64,000 nucleotides of DNA from Saccharibacillus sp. JS10. Lineage in GTDB: Bacteria > Bacillota > Bacilli > Paenibacillales > Paenibacillaceae. Both the position numbers and the translations under genes were made by a program. Below the pieces are notes generated by a model. The model saw only the letters and a program-made list of their open reading frames with translations. It was not told the DNA's origin and made no database searches. How positions within the stretch are numbered: position 1 is the first letter of the stretch; each line of letters starts with the position of its first letter. This document shows positions 8,910 through 17,318 of this stretch, one piece after another. The DNA is taken from contig NZ_JANFNS010000001.1 of NCBI RefSeq assembly GCF_024436065.1, positions 744,001 to 808,000 on the forward strand, written 5' to 3'.

Positions 8910-9956
8910 ATGTTAAAAAAAATCGGTATTCTCGATCAATCCAGTATTACGGAAGGTTCGGGTCCACGCGAAGCACTTCAGACGACAACGAAGCTGGCAA
9001 TAGAAGCCGATCGTCTCGGGTATCATCGCTTCTGGGTGTCGGAACATCACAGTTCCAAAGCTCTAGCGCATTCCAGCCCGGAAGTATTGCTTGCTCACTT
9101 GGGAGCTAACACTTCCAAAATCCGTCTTGGTTCCGGCGGTATTATGCTGCCGCACTATAGCGCTTATAAAGTCGCAGAAAACTTCATGCTGCTTGAAGCT
9201 TTGTACCCGGATCGTATTGATCTGGGCGTAGGTCGCGCTCCAGGTGGACGTCCGCTTTCTACACGTGCCCTGCAAGAAGGTCGTTACAACAGCTCCGATC
9301 CTTATCCGCAGCAAATTGTCGATCTTATCGCATATCTGAATGATGCTGTTCCTTCCGATCACCGTTTCGCGGGTCTTAGCGTCTCCCCTTCGGTCGATAC
9401 GGTACCGGAATTATGGCTGTTGGGTTCCAGCGGGGGTACAGCGCGTCTTGCCGCACAAGCGGGTGCTTCTTATGCGTTCGCCCAATTCTTCGGTACGCCG
9501 GGCGGTGCGGAAGCAACCGAATTCTATCATGACAACTTCGAGCCTTCGCTCATGTCGCCGACTTCTAAATCTTTGGCGGCGATTACGGTTGTTTGTGCCG
9601 ATACACAAGAAGAAGCCGAACGCCTTGCTTCTAGTTCCGATCTCTTTTTCTTGGCGATGTACAAAGGGATGGAAATGCCTTATCTTCCTTCGGTGAAGAC
9701 GGCAACCGAATATCCGTACACGCCTTATGACCGTGAACAGATTGCTGCGACTCGCGCTTATCGTGTAATCGGTACGCCTGATCAAGTCAAAGCTCGTCTG
9801 ATCGAATTGGCAGACGAATATAACACGGACGAGTTGATGATCGTCTCCTCGATTCATGATCTCGATGCTCGATTAAAATCGATCCGACTTGTAGCGGAAG
9901 CATTCGGTCTTGGCAATGAACAAGCCGAACCTGCCGAAGCTCAAGTCCAATCTTAA
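8910..9956 (+). CDS. LLM-class (luciferase-like) flavin-dependent oxidoreductase
   Basis: 348 residues, the standard length for the MsnO8/YceB-type branch of single-component-like luciferase-family proteins. Diagnostic features are the start IGILDQSSI, FWVSEHHSSKALAHSSPEVLLAHL, RIRLGSGGIMLPHYS-like segment (KIRLGSGGIMLPHYSAYKVA) and RIDLGVGRAPGGRP. It binds reduced FMN or F420-like cofactor (FMN in Firmicutes) and may oxidise a small organic substrate; the native substrate of this branch is unknown. AGAGGGG ribosome binding site, own promoter and terminator; single-gene unit. Confidence 0.92.
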   Translation: MLKKIGILDQSSITEGSGPREALQTTTKLAIEADRLGYHRFWVSEHHSSKALAHSSPEVLLAHLGANTSKIRLGSGGIMLPHYSAYKVAENFMLLEALYPDRIDLGVGRAPGGRPLSTRALQEGRYNSSDPYPQQIVDLIAYLNDAVPSDHRFAGLSVSPSVDTVPELWLLGSSGGTARLAAQAGASYAFAQFFGTPGGAEATEFYHDNFEPSLMSPTSKSLAAITVVCADTQEEAERLASSSDLFFLAMYKGMEMPYLPSVKTATEYPYTPYDREQIAATRAYRVIGTPDQVKARLIELADEYNTDELMIVSSIHDLDARLKSIRLVAEAFGLGNEQAEPAEAQVQS

Positions 9957-9961
9957 TCTCG

Positions 9962-10010
9962 AATCAAAAAAGGTCGTATGAGCGAATCCCTCATACGACC
10001 TTTTTTGATT
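9962..10010. terminator. strong bidirectional terminator between LLM oxidoreductase and aspA
   Basis: Perfect 21-bp inverted repeat (left arm 9962-9982, right arm 9990-10010) with a 7-nt loop and flanking A/T tracts; the right arm abuts the aspA stop codon at 10011. Confidence 0.93.
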
Positions 10011-11432
10011 CTATTCTCTTGTCAATTGCGACGAACCCGCGATCCCGGGCTTGGTCATCTCGAATGGATTCAAAATGATATCCAATTCTTCTTCGCTCAG
10101 TACATTGTGCATCAGACACAAATCCCGTACCGAACGTCCGGTCGTCATCGCTTCGCGAGCAATACGAGCGCAAATCTCGTAACCCAAGTACGGGCTGAGC
10201 GCCGTAATAACGCCTACGCTGCGCTCGACGTACTCCGCGCAATTTTCTTCGTTCGCTTCGATTCCATCGACACAATGCGTACGGAAGACCGTCAACGCTT
10301 GATTCATAATGCTGATCGATTGCAGCAGATTGAATACCAATACAGGCTCCATCACATTCAGTTCTAATTGTCCGGCTTCGGAAGCCAGCGAAATCGTATG
10401 GTCGTTACCGATGACTTGGAATGCCGTCTGATTCACGACTTCACACATAACGGGATTGACTTTGCCCGGCATGATCGACGAACCCGGTTGACGCTCCGGC
10501 AGTTTCAATTCGGCAAGCCCTGCGCGAGGCCCGGAAGCCAGCAACCGAATATCATTAGCTACTTTGGACAGGTTAATCATACAGATTTTGAGCGCACCCG
10601 ATAGTTCGGTGTATGCATCTGTATTTTGCGTCGCATCAACCAAATCTTCAGCGTGACGAAGCGGCATACCGCTGATCTCAGCCAGTTTCACGACAACAGC
10701 GTCCATATATTTCACATCTGCGTTCAATCCGGTTCCGATCGCCGTCGCGCCCATATTGATTTCATGCAATAACTCTTTGGAGCGACGTACACGGTGCAGG
10801 TCACGCCCCAGTACACGGGCATATGCGGCAAATTCTTGCCCCAAACGAATCGGCACTGCGTCTTGCAAATGGGTACGACCCATTTTGATAATATGATCGA
10901 ACTCGCGTGCTTTATTTTCGAATGAACGTTGAAGACGTTCCATCGTATCTTCCAAATGTTCAACTAACGACAACGCCGCGATATGGATCGCAGTCGGGAA
11001 TACATCGTTGGTCGATTGCGCCATATTGACATGGACATTCGGATTGAGGTGGAAATAATCGCCTTTTGCTTTGCCCATCAATTCTAATGCACGATTGGCA
11101 ATGACTTCGTTGGCGTTCATATTGATTGACGTTCCTGCACCGCCTTGAATCGGATCGACGATAAATTGAGCGTCCCATGTCCCATCCATCACTTCACCTG
11201 CGGCTTCTACGATCGGTGCACCCAGATGCGGCTGCAACCGTCCAACTTCAATATTGGCGAGCGCCGCCGCTTTTTTCACGATTCCCAACGCACGAATCAT
11301 CGATCCGTGAATCCGGTAGCCGGTAATCGGGAAATTTTCAATCGCTCTCATCGTTTGTACGCCGTAATAAGCTTCCGAAGGCACTTCTTTGGTTCCCAAA
11401 AAATCTTTTTCTATCCGAAACTGCGGTTGCAT
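10011..11432 (-). CDS. aspA: aspartate ammonia-lyase
   Basis: 473 residues of the fumarase/aspartase superfamily, converting L-aspartate to fumarate and ammonia in the cytosol. The superfamily signature GSSIMPGKVNP with the catalytic serine loop is present, as are GTSINMNANEVIANRALE, HVNMAQSTNDVFPTA and KMGRTHLQDAVP. The aspartase rather than fumarase assignment rests on the overall resemblance to Bacillus AnsB/AspA; a fumarase C would be close in sequence, so the specificity call is slightly less sure than the family. Ribosome binding site GAGGACGG. Lies downstream of alanine dehydrogenase and an OsmC gene, separated by 165 bp. Confidence 0.9.
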   Translation of the reverse strand: MQPQFRIEKDFLGTKEVPSEAYYGVQTMRAIENFPITGYRIHGSMIRALGIVKKAAALANIEVGRLQPHLGAPIVEAAGEVMDGTWDAQFIVDPIQGGAGTSINMNANEVIANRALELMGKAKGDYFHLNPNVHVNMAQSTNDVFPTAIHIAALSLVEHLEDTMERLQRSFENKAREFDHIIKMGRTHLQDAVPIRLGQEFAAYARVLGRDLHRVRRSKELLHEINMGATAIGTGLNADVKYMDAVVVKLAEISGMPLRHAEDLVDATQNTDAYTELSGALKICMINLSKVANDIRLLASGPRAGLAELKLPERQPGSSIMPGKVNPVMCEVVNQTAFQVIGNDHTISLASEAGQLELNVMEPVLVFNLLQSISIMNQALTVFRTHCVDGIEANEENCAEYVERSVGVITALSPYLGYEICARIAREAMTTGRSVRDLCLMHNVLSEEELDIILNPFEMTKPGIAGSSQLTRE

Positions 11433-11597
11433 GGTTATTCCGTCCTCTCAGCATGGAATGAGACTGATCTCGCTTAATAAAAAATAAGTCTCAGGCTGTG
11501 TATTTGTGAAGGTTATCTTGATCAAGTAGCTTTACTCTAACGTTCTTTACCTATATCGGGTATTCCCTTGTCGACTTTTAGCTTTTTGCCACTTCGC

Positions 11598-12053
11598 TTA
11601 GTCGGCTTGTTCCGCAATCAAAATCGTCGGTTCTGCCGATACAATCACATTGCCTTGGAGTGCACGCGTAATCATGCAGGAACTTTCGGCTTTGTGCGAA
11701 ATACGTTCGGCTTTAATTTGTACGTCTTCCGATTGACCTGCGGTCAATACGAGCAGTGGACGATGCGTAATCGTCTTGTACGTAAAGATATTGTTCGTTA
11801 CATCGACGACGCCGTCGGATTCTAGGGTCAGACTTTGCACCTCGATTGACGAACGTTCCAACATCGCCGCGAGCGTAATGATATAACAAGTCGATGCCGC
11901 GCCTAGCAACATTTCATCTGGATTCGTTCCGATTCCCGGGCCGCCCATCGGTTCTGGAATCGAAATCGCGGTACGAAGTTCGCCGCTTTCGATACTGCCG
12001 GAGCTGTTGCGTCCTCCGCTCCATTCTGCCGTGAGCCGAAATACATGTTCCAT
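11598..12053 (-). CDS. OsmC family peroxidase-like protein
   Basis: About 151 residues. The OsmC/Ohr fold is indicated by NPDEMLLGAASTCYIITLAAM with one redox Cys and ESSCMITRALQGN with the second Cys; the pair reduces organic hydroperoxides in family members. The ATG at 12053 is preferred because AAAGGAG precedes it at normal distance, while the longer frame from 12074 would place that site inside and overlap the ald stop. It follows ald by 17 bp and is likely cotranscribed with it, an unusual pairing whose meaning is unclear. Closest resemblance seems to the SACOL1771/YmaD-like branch, not Ohr; this is tentative. Confidence 0.88.
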   Translation of the reverse strand: MEHVFRLTAEWSGGRNSSGSIESGELRTAISIPEPMGGPGIGTNPDEMLLGAASTCYIITLAAMLERSSIEVQSLTLESDGVVDVTNNIFTYKTITHRPLLVLTAGQSEDVQIKAERISHKAESSCMITRALQGNVIVSAEPTILIAEQAD

Positions 12054-12070
12054 GCAATCGCCGCTCCTTT

Positions 12071-13186
12071 TCAATTTAAAAGTTCTTCTATTTCAGTATA
12101 CGCCAAACCGTGTGCTTCCGCGACCGCAAGATACGTCACCTGACCTCGACACGTATTAATCCCTTTTGCGATTGCTGGATTATCTTTTGCCGCTTGCCGG
12201 AATCCTTTGCGCGCGATTTGCAACCCATACGGCGTCGTCACCATCGTTAGCGCAAATGTCGAAGTACGTGCGACCGCTCCCGGCATATTCGCAACCGCAT
12301 AATGGAGCACGCCATGCTTTTCATACACCGGATTGTCATGCGTCGTGATTCGATCAATCGTCTCAATCGACCCGCCTTGATCGATGGCAACATCGACGAT
12401 GACCGAACCTGCCTCCATCTGCTGTACCATCTGCTCTGTGACTAATTTGGGAGCACGCGCACCTGGAATGAGTACAGCACCGACCAGCAAATCCGCACGC
12501 TCCACAGCTTTTTCCAAGTTATGTGGATCTGACATCAACGTTTTCAATCGTCCACCAAATTGATCGTCGAGTTGGCGCAATCGGTCTGCGCTAATATCCA
12601 GTAAGGTCACATCGGCGCCAAGCCCAATCGCCATTTTTGCCGCGTTCGTCCCGACGATCCCGCCGCCAATAATCGTAACATGCCCCGGTTCTACGCCAGG
12701 CACCCCGCCAAGCAATACCCCTTTACCGCCAAACGGCTTTTCCAAAAAGTGCGCCCCGATCTGAATCGACATACGCCCAGCCACTTCACTCATCGGCATC
12801 AGCAGCGGCAAGCTTCGATCAGGCAGCTGGATCGTCTCGTAAGCGATAGCCGTCACTCCTTTTTCGACAAGAGCACGGGTCAATTCAGGTTCTGGAGCGA
12901 GATGCAAATACGTATATAAAATTAAATCTTCACGGAAAAACGAATATTCGGCTTGCAGCGGTTCTTTGATCTTTACGACCATTTCAGCCGCCCAAGCTTC
13001 TTCTGCACTACCCACGATCGTCGCACCTACAGCCACATAATCATCGTCCGAAAATCCAATACCAAGACCAGCACCCGATTGTATCCAAACTTCGTGCCCT
13101 TCAGTTAAGTAAGCTTTAGCGGTTGCAGGCGTCATACCCACTCGATTCTCATTGTTTTTGATTTCTTTCGGTACGCCGATTTTCAT
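12071..13186 (-). CDS. ald: alanine dehydrogenase
   Basis: 371 residues, standard length. It starts [20 protein letters not shown], the signature of the alanine dehydrogenase/PNT family, with the catalytic Lys in VVKIKEP and His in YLHLAPE, and the NAD-binding [13 protein letters not shown] motif in the second domain. It interconverts L-alanine with pyruvate and ammonia using NAD in the cytosol, used for alanine catabolism and sporulation in Bacillus. Ribosome binding site GGAGGG precedes the ATG. The neighbouring aspartase supports an amino-acid deamination theme. Confidence 0.96.
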   Translation of the reverse strand: MKIGVPKEIKNNENRVGMTPATAKAYLTEGHEVWIQSGAGLGIGFSDDDYVAVGATIVGSAEEAWAAEMVVKIKEPLQAEYSFFREDLILYTYLHLAPEPELTRALVEKGVTAIAYETIQLPDRSLPLLMPMSEVAGRMSIQIGAHFLEKPFGGKGVLLGGVPGVEPGHVTIIGGGIVGTNAAKMAIGLGADVTLLDISADRLRQLDDQFGGRLKTLMSDPHNLEKAVERADLLVGAVLIPGARAPKLVTEQMVQQMEAGSVIVDVAIDQGGSIETIDRITTHDNPVYEKHGVLHYAVANMPGAVARTSTFALTMVTTPYGLQIARKGFRQAAKDNPAIAKGINTCRGQVTYLAVAEAHGLAYTEIEELLN

Positions 13187-13456
13187 AGTTATTTCCCTCC
13201 GAAGATCGCATTGGTTAAAGTTCCCAATTCTATTTTAACATGGGACTCGGAAAAAGAAATCGATGTTTTTCTCGTCTTTTTTGACCGAAAAAGCTTTCAC
13301 GTCTTGCTATGTATACGCTACCCAGATTAGAATGTGAGAAATACACTTTTTAACCCTGTTCCGAAACAACGCGGTAAAGTGAGAAGAGTATTGACGCTCT
13401 TTGGCTTTAATTTAGCACACGAACAAGGTAATCGCTCAAAGGAGACTATGCAGAAT

Positions 13457-14536
13457 ATGAATGAAACATTGGAACAACTGCGCACTAGCGTCGATGGGAT
13501 CGACTCTCAACTTCTGGAATTGCTTAGCCAACGCGCCGAATTGGTACACCAAATCGGACAAGTGAAAGAAAACCAAGGTGTCCCTAAATTCGAACCTGAA
13601 CGCGAAAAAGAAATTCTGGATCGCGTAACCGGCATGAACAAAGGGCCTTTCTCGGACAGCACGCTCAAACATCTGTTCAAAGAAATCTTCAAAGCTTCGC
13701 TGAATATTCAGCAAGAAGATCACAAACGCCAATTGCTCGTTAGCCGTAAAAAACGTCCTGAAGACACGATCGTTAAATTCGGCGGCGTCGAAGTTGGCGG
13801 CCCAAGCCCGATTCTGGTAGCGGGTCCTTGCTCGATCGAATCGCGCGATCAACTTCGCACCGTAGCTAAAGCACTGAAAGAATCCGGCATCAAAGTAATG
13901 CGCGGCGGTGCATTCAAACCTAGAACATCGCCTTATGATTTCCAAGGTCTGGGTCTTGACGGTCTGAAATTGCTCAAAGAAGTAGCTGACGAATTCGGTC
14001 TGGCTACTATCAGCGAGATCGTACACCCTTCGCATATCGAGATCGCTGCCGATTATATCGACGTGATTCAGATCGGTGCGCGCAACATGCACAACTTCGA
14101 ATTGCTCAAAGAAGTAGGCGGAGCTAAAATTCCGGTCTTGCTCAAACGCGGTCTGTCCGCGACATTGGATGAATTCATCCATGCAGCTGAATACATCATG
14201 GTAAGCGGCAACGAACAAATCATGCTGATCGAGCGCGGTATCCGTACGTACGAGACAGCAACGCGTAACACGCTTGATATTTCGGCTGTACCGCTGCTCA
14301 AACAAGAAACGCACTTGCCGGTTATGGTTGACGTGACGCACTCTACAGGTCGCAAAGACATCATGCTTCCTTGTGCAAAAGCGGCTCTTGCTGCTGGCGC
14401 AGACGGCATCATGGTCGAAGTTCACCCTGATCCGCAAACGGCACTGTCCGATGCTGGTCAACAATTCGATATTCCTCAGTTCGGCGCTTTCTGGGATGGC
14501 CTTAAAAATTCCGGCCTGTTCGGACCTCGTTCTTAA
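13457..14536 (+). CDS. aroA: bifunctional chorismate mutase / DAHP synthase
   Basis: About 359 residues. An AroQ-type chorismate mutase domain (~1-90: [32 protein letters not shown]) is fused to a DAHP synthase of the KDO8P-synthase-like class (~110-355), with [66 protein letters not shown] and the metal-site VDVTHSTGR. It condenses PEP with erythrose 4-phosphate, the first step of aromatic amino acid synthesis; the mutase domain mediates feedback by chorismate/prephenate in Bacillus. The frame opens at 13334, but homology begins near 13457. AAAGGAG (13438-13444) leaves 3 nt to an ATG at 13448 and 12 nt to the ATG at 13457, so either start is possible. Named after Bacillus subtilis aroA(G). 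Confidence 0.94.
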   Translation: MNETLEQLRTSVDGIDSQLLELLSQRAELVHQIGQVKENQGVPKFEPEREKEILDRVTGMNKGPFSDSTLKHLFKEIFKASLNIQQEDHKRQLLVSRKKRPEDTIVKFGGVEVGGPSPILVAGPCSIESRDQLRTVAKALKESGIKVMRGGAFKPRTSPYDFQGLGLDGLKLLKEVADEFGLATISEIVHPSHIEIAADYIDVIQIGARNMHNFELLKEVGGAKIPVLLKRGLSATLDEFIHAAEYIMVSGNEQIMLIERGIRTYETATRNTLDISAVPLLKQETHLPVMVDVTHSTGRKDIMLPCAKAALAAGADGIMVEVHPDPQTALSDAGQQFDIPQFGAFWDGLKNSGLFGPRS

Positions 14537-14562
14537 GATTAGATAGTTAAAAGACGGTATAG

Positions 14563-14607
14563 AAAAAGCAGCTTTGCGTGATCGATTGCGCAAAGCTGCT
14601 TTTTTGT
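14563..14607. terminator. terminator between DAHP synthase and serpin genes
   Basis: AAAAAGCAGCTTTGCG ... GCGCAAAGCTGCTTTTTT inverted repeat with tracts on both sides; serves both convergent genes. Confidence 0.88.
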
Positions 14608-14629
14608 GCTTATTCGCTGTAAAATAGGA

Positions 14630-15916
14630 TCAATGTTCCACTGGATTGCCGACTTCACCCATAAATACAATCGAATCCGTTGTTCGATCGGTAATTACGA
14701 AAAAGAATGGACGATCGAGCTTCATTTCAAAAGGTATTTGCTCGACTGGAGCAGAAGTGCCTACGGCGCCAATCACTGTGACCGCCGCCGCTTCGGTTCC
14801 TTGTTCGTTCACCTCGATAAAGGTATTGTGTTTGACGAAGTCAATATATACTGCTCCAGGCTTTATATCCTCCACAAACAAACCGCCAAGTTCTGCTTTT
14901 TCGCTACTGAACGCATCGACCATTCCGAGTGCAGCTAACGCATCGTTTAATACCAAATCATCTGCTAATTGAAACTTCGGAAGTTCGATACTTCCTTCGC
15001 GCTGGGAAAGCTCTTGGCTCCATCGATTGAATTTAGGCAATTGTTGCTTTTTGAATGTAGACAACGAACTATTTTCATGCGGCAAAATCAAGGTCATACC
15101 GAAATTTTTCGATTCTCCGTAAGGCAAACGAACCGCTTGAAAATCGTCATGTTCTAGATAACCATAATCGCTGCTCTGACGCATCGTAGGCACAACCACT
15201 TCTTGACCGTCTTGAGTAGTGAACGGCAAATCTTTTGTTTGATCTTTTTCAAAAGGTTCGGTCCAGTCGCCTTTGAAATACATTGCATTCATAAGTAACA
15301 GAACTAAATTGGGATCTATCGGATTCCTGATGACCTCCTGAATCTTTCCAGCGGTATGGCCGGACGCCCATTGGTTGATTTTCCCCGCGGCTTGACCCGA
15401 AGTGAAATCGATCGCTTGAATTTGGGCTTCGTAACTTTTTTCCATTCTACTTATAAAATCAGGATTCATTTCGGTCCCTTCCGCGCTCCATAACGAATTG
15501 GCGATACGCATATCTACAGCAGGATCGGAACCACGAAGCAGATCGCTCAAAATCATTTGGCTTTCCGCAAGGACTTCAGGGTCCATGCCGTTTAGCCGAA
15601 GCATTTTATCCATTTGACGCTCGGTGTTTCCTTCGGTCCCGTCTTTTAGCATAGATAAAGCGATTGCGATTCCAGCAGGCGAAATCATGCGGTTGGGTCC
15701 TCGATCATCTTCACCCGGATGCTCTTCAAGCTTGCTATATAAATTAAGCGCAAACTGATTCATCGCGACCGACAACTTTGGGTTAGCATCTTCAGCTTTG
15801 TAGACCGAGGTGTATTTAGGCGGTGAAGATGATGGTGAAACGGATGATCCATTGGAGCAGCCCGCGAGAACGGCAATCAGCGTAATCCCTATAATCTTTT
15901 TAGTCCACTGAGCCAT
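14630..15916 (-). CDS. serpin-family lipoprotein
   Basis: 428 residues: a lipoprotein signal ending LIAVLAGC (lipobox Cys ~20), a short Ser/Pro-rich linker, then a complete serpin domain (~45-428). Serpin marks are NRMISPAGIAIALSML, the breach/shutter segment LVLLLMNAMYFKGDWTEPF, and the hinge EVNEQGTEAAAVT with small residues as needed for an inhibitory, loop-inserting serpin. By alignment to antitrypsin the scissile P1-P1' would be Thr-Ser in GAVGTSAPVEQIPF. It probably sits on the outer membrane face and traps proteases irreversibly; a small P1 suggests elastase- or subtilisin-like targets (inference). Last gene of a two-serpin operon, 17 bp after its neighbour; ribosome binding site AAGGAGGGG. 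Confidence 0.93.
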   Translation of the reverse strand: MAQWTKKIIGITLIAVLAGCSNGSSVSPSSSPPKYTSVYKAEDANPKLSVAMNQFALNLYSKLEEHPGEDDRGPNRMISPAGIAIALSMLKDGTEGNTERQMDKMLRLNGMDPEVLAESQMILSDLLRGSDPAVDMRIANSLWSAEGTEMNPDFISRMEKSYEAQIQAIDFTSGQAAGKINQWASGHTAGKIQEVIRNPIDPNLVLLLMNAMYFKGDWTEPFEKDQTKDLPFTTQDGQEVVVPTMRQSSDYGYLEHDDFQAVRLPYGESKNFGMTLILPHENSSLSTFKKQQLPKFNRWSQELSQREGSIELPKFQLADDLVLNDALAALGMVDAFSSEKAELGGLFVEDIKPGAVYIDFVKHNTFIEVNEQGTEAAAVTVIGAVGTSAPVEQIPFEMKLDRPFFFVITDRTTDSIVFMGEVGNPVEH

Positions 15917-15933
15917 GCTTGTCCCCTCCTTTT

Positions 15934-17175
15934 TTATGATTCTAATGGATTGCCGACTTCGCCCATAAACACGATCAGCCCCGTCGTTCGATCCGTAATC
16001 GCAAAAAAGAACGGACGATTAAACTTCATTTCGAACGGAGAATCTTTCGGCGGAGCTCCGCCTGCGACAAACACCGTCGTTACGGCTGCCGCTTCGGTTC
16101 CTTGTTCATTGACTTCGATAAACGTATCTTGCTTCACCAAGCTGACAAACACTCTGCCGGATTGAGCACTACTTTCAAGCAACCCACCGAATTTTGCTTT
16201 TTCGCCGCTGAACGTATCCGGCATCCCGAGCGCTATTAACATATCGTTTAACGTAAACCGATTGGCAATTTGAAAACGCGGCAGTTCAATGCTCCCTCTA
16301 CGTTCGGTTAACGGTTGACTCCATTGCTCGAAGTTTATAAGATGCTGCTGGTTGAACTGTTTCAACGACGTATCTTTATCAGGCAAGATCAGTGTCATTC
16401 CAAATTTTTCGGATTCTCCATACGGCAGACGAACGACTTGAAACCCTTGTTCTTCTCCATATTCGTAAGTCCCTGCTTGCTTCATCATCGGAACTTGAAT
16501 AGATTGTCCGTCTTTCGTGCGAAATGCCGAATCTTGAGTGAGCTCGGCTTCAAAAGGCGTACTCCATTGTCCATTGAAATACATCGCGTTCATCAGCAGC
16601 AAAACCACTTCTGCCCCCGGCGGATCTTGCAAAACTTTTGGGATTTTTTCGTTCGTATGATCGGATGCCCATTGATTGATGATTTTGACGGATTTCTCGA
16701 CACTCAAATCTAACGCTTCAATCTGAGCGTCGTAATGCTTTTGCATATTTTGCACATAATCCGTATTCAACTGGGTACTGCTGCCACTCCATAATGAATG
16801 GGCAATCTCAAGCTTCACCGAAGAGTCGGAATGACGCAGTAAATCCTGCGCGACAGTCTGTGCTTGATTCCAAGCCTCAGGCGTCATTGCATCTGTATGT
16901 AAGACCTCATCCAATTGCTCCGCGGTCTTCCCTTGCGCTGCATTTCTTAGCATAGATAACGTGAACGCAAGACCTATAGGCGAAAAGATACGATTTGATT
17001 CAGCCGCTCGATCTGAGAGTTCTGTATCCAATTGGGTATAAGATTCGACAGCAAAGTTATTGAGTGCAACCGATAGTTTCGGATCAAGATCGGCAACCTG
17101 GTATTTGGGTGAAACTCGAGCTGCTTGGCTATTGCCAAGATTAGAGAAATTGGCTGATTGATCAGAGATAGACAT
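15934..17175 (-). CDS. serpin-family protein without signal peptide
   Basis: 413 residues, clearly a duplicate of the downstream serpin (shared LLLMNAMYF, FGMTLILP, EVNEQGTEAAAVT, NRPFFF and IVFMGEVGNP segments) but starting MSISDQSANFSNLGNSQA, with no signal peptide or lipobox. ATG at 17175 has GGAAAGGAG well placed and no upstream in-frame extension with a hydrophobic segment was seen, so cytosolic location is likely. The hinge is intact, so it should inhibit; the reactive loop after it differs from its twin (TVFVAGGAPPKDSPF), giving a Gly-Ala P1-P1' by the same alignment and therefore a different target. First gene of the pair. Confidence 0.92.
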   Translation of the reverse strand: MSISDQSANFSNLGNSQAARVSPKYQVADLDPKLSVALNNFAVESYTQLDTELSDRAAESNRIFSPIGLAFTLSMLRNAAQGKTAEQLDEVLHTDAMTPEAWNQAQTVAQDLLRHSDSSVKLEIAHSLWSGSSTQLNTDYVQNMQKHYDAQIEALDLSVEKSVKIINQWASDHTNEKIPKVLQDPPGAEVVLLLMNAMYFNGQWSTPFEAELTQDSAFRTKDGQSIQVPMMKQAGTYEYGEEQGFQVVRLPYGESEKFGMTLILPDKDTSLKQFNQQHLINFEQWSQPLTERRGSIELPRFQIANRFTLNDMLIALGMPDTFSGEKAKFGGLLESSAQSGRVFVSLVKQDTFIEVNEQGTEAAAVTTVFVAGGAPPKDSPFEMKFNRPFFFAITDRTTGLIVFMGEVGNPLES

Positions 17176-17268
17176 CGGGACGTCTCCTTTCCGGTACTCT
17201 TTTTATATCGACGTAAAGAGCTAACAAGATGTTGCTACATTTGGAAAAAAGAAACGCTTATGCAGAGC

Positions 17269-17308
17269 AAAAAGCCGTATCTTGATCAACAGATCAAGAT
17301 GCGGCTTG
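17269..17308 (-). terminator. terminator of the hybrid histidine kinase gene
   Basis: On the minus strand GCCGCATCTTGATC, loop, GATCAAGATACGGC followed by TTTTTG, just after the kinase stop. Confidence 0.85.
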
Positions 17309-17318
17309 CTCGTTATAT

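Noticed and set aside
11450-11600. Possible small gene or riboswitch between aspA and the OsmC gene
   Set aside because: Only a short TTGATCAA palindrome and no coding frame or strong hairpin.
13436-14593. 385-codon minus-strand frame opposite the DAHP synthase gene
   Set aside because: Exact antisense of a conserved gene with Phe/Arg/Cys-rich nonsense composition.
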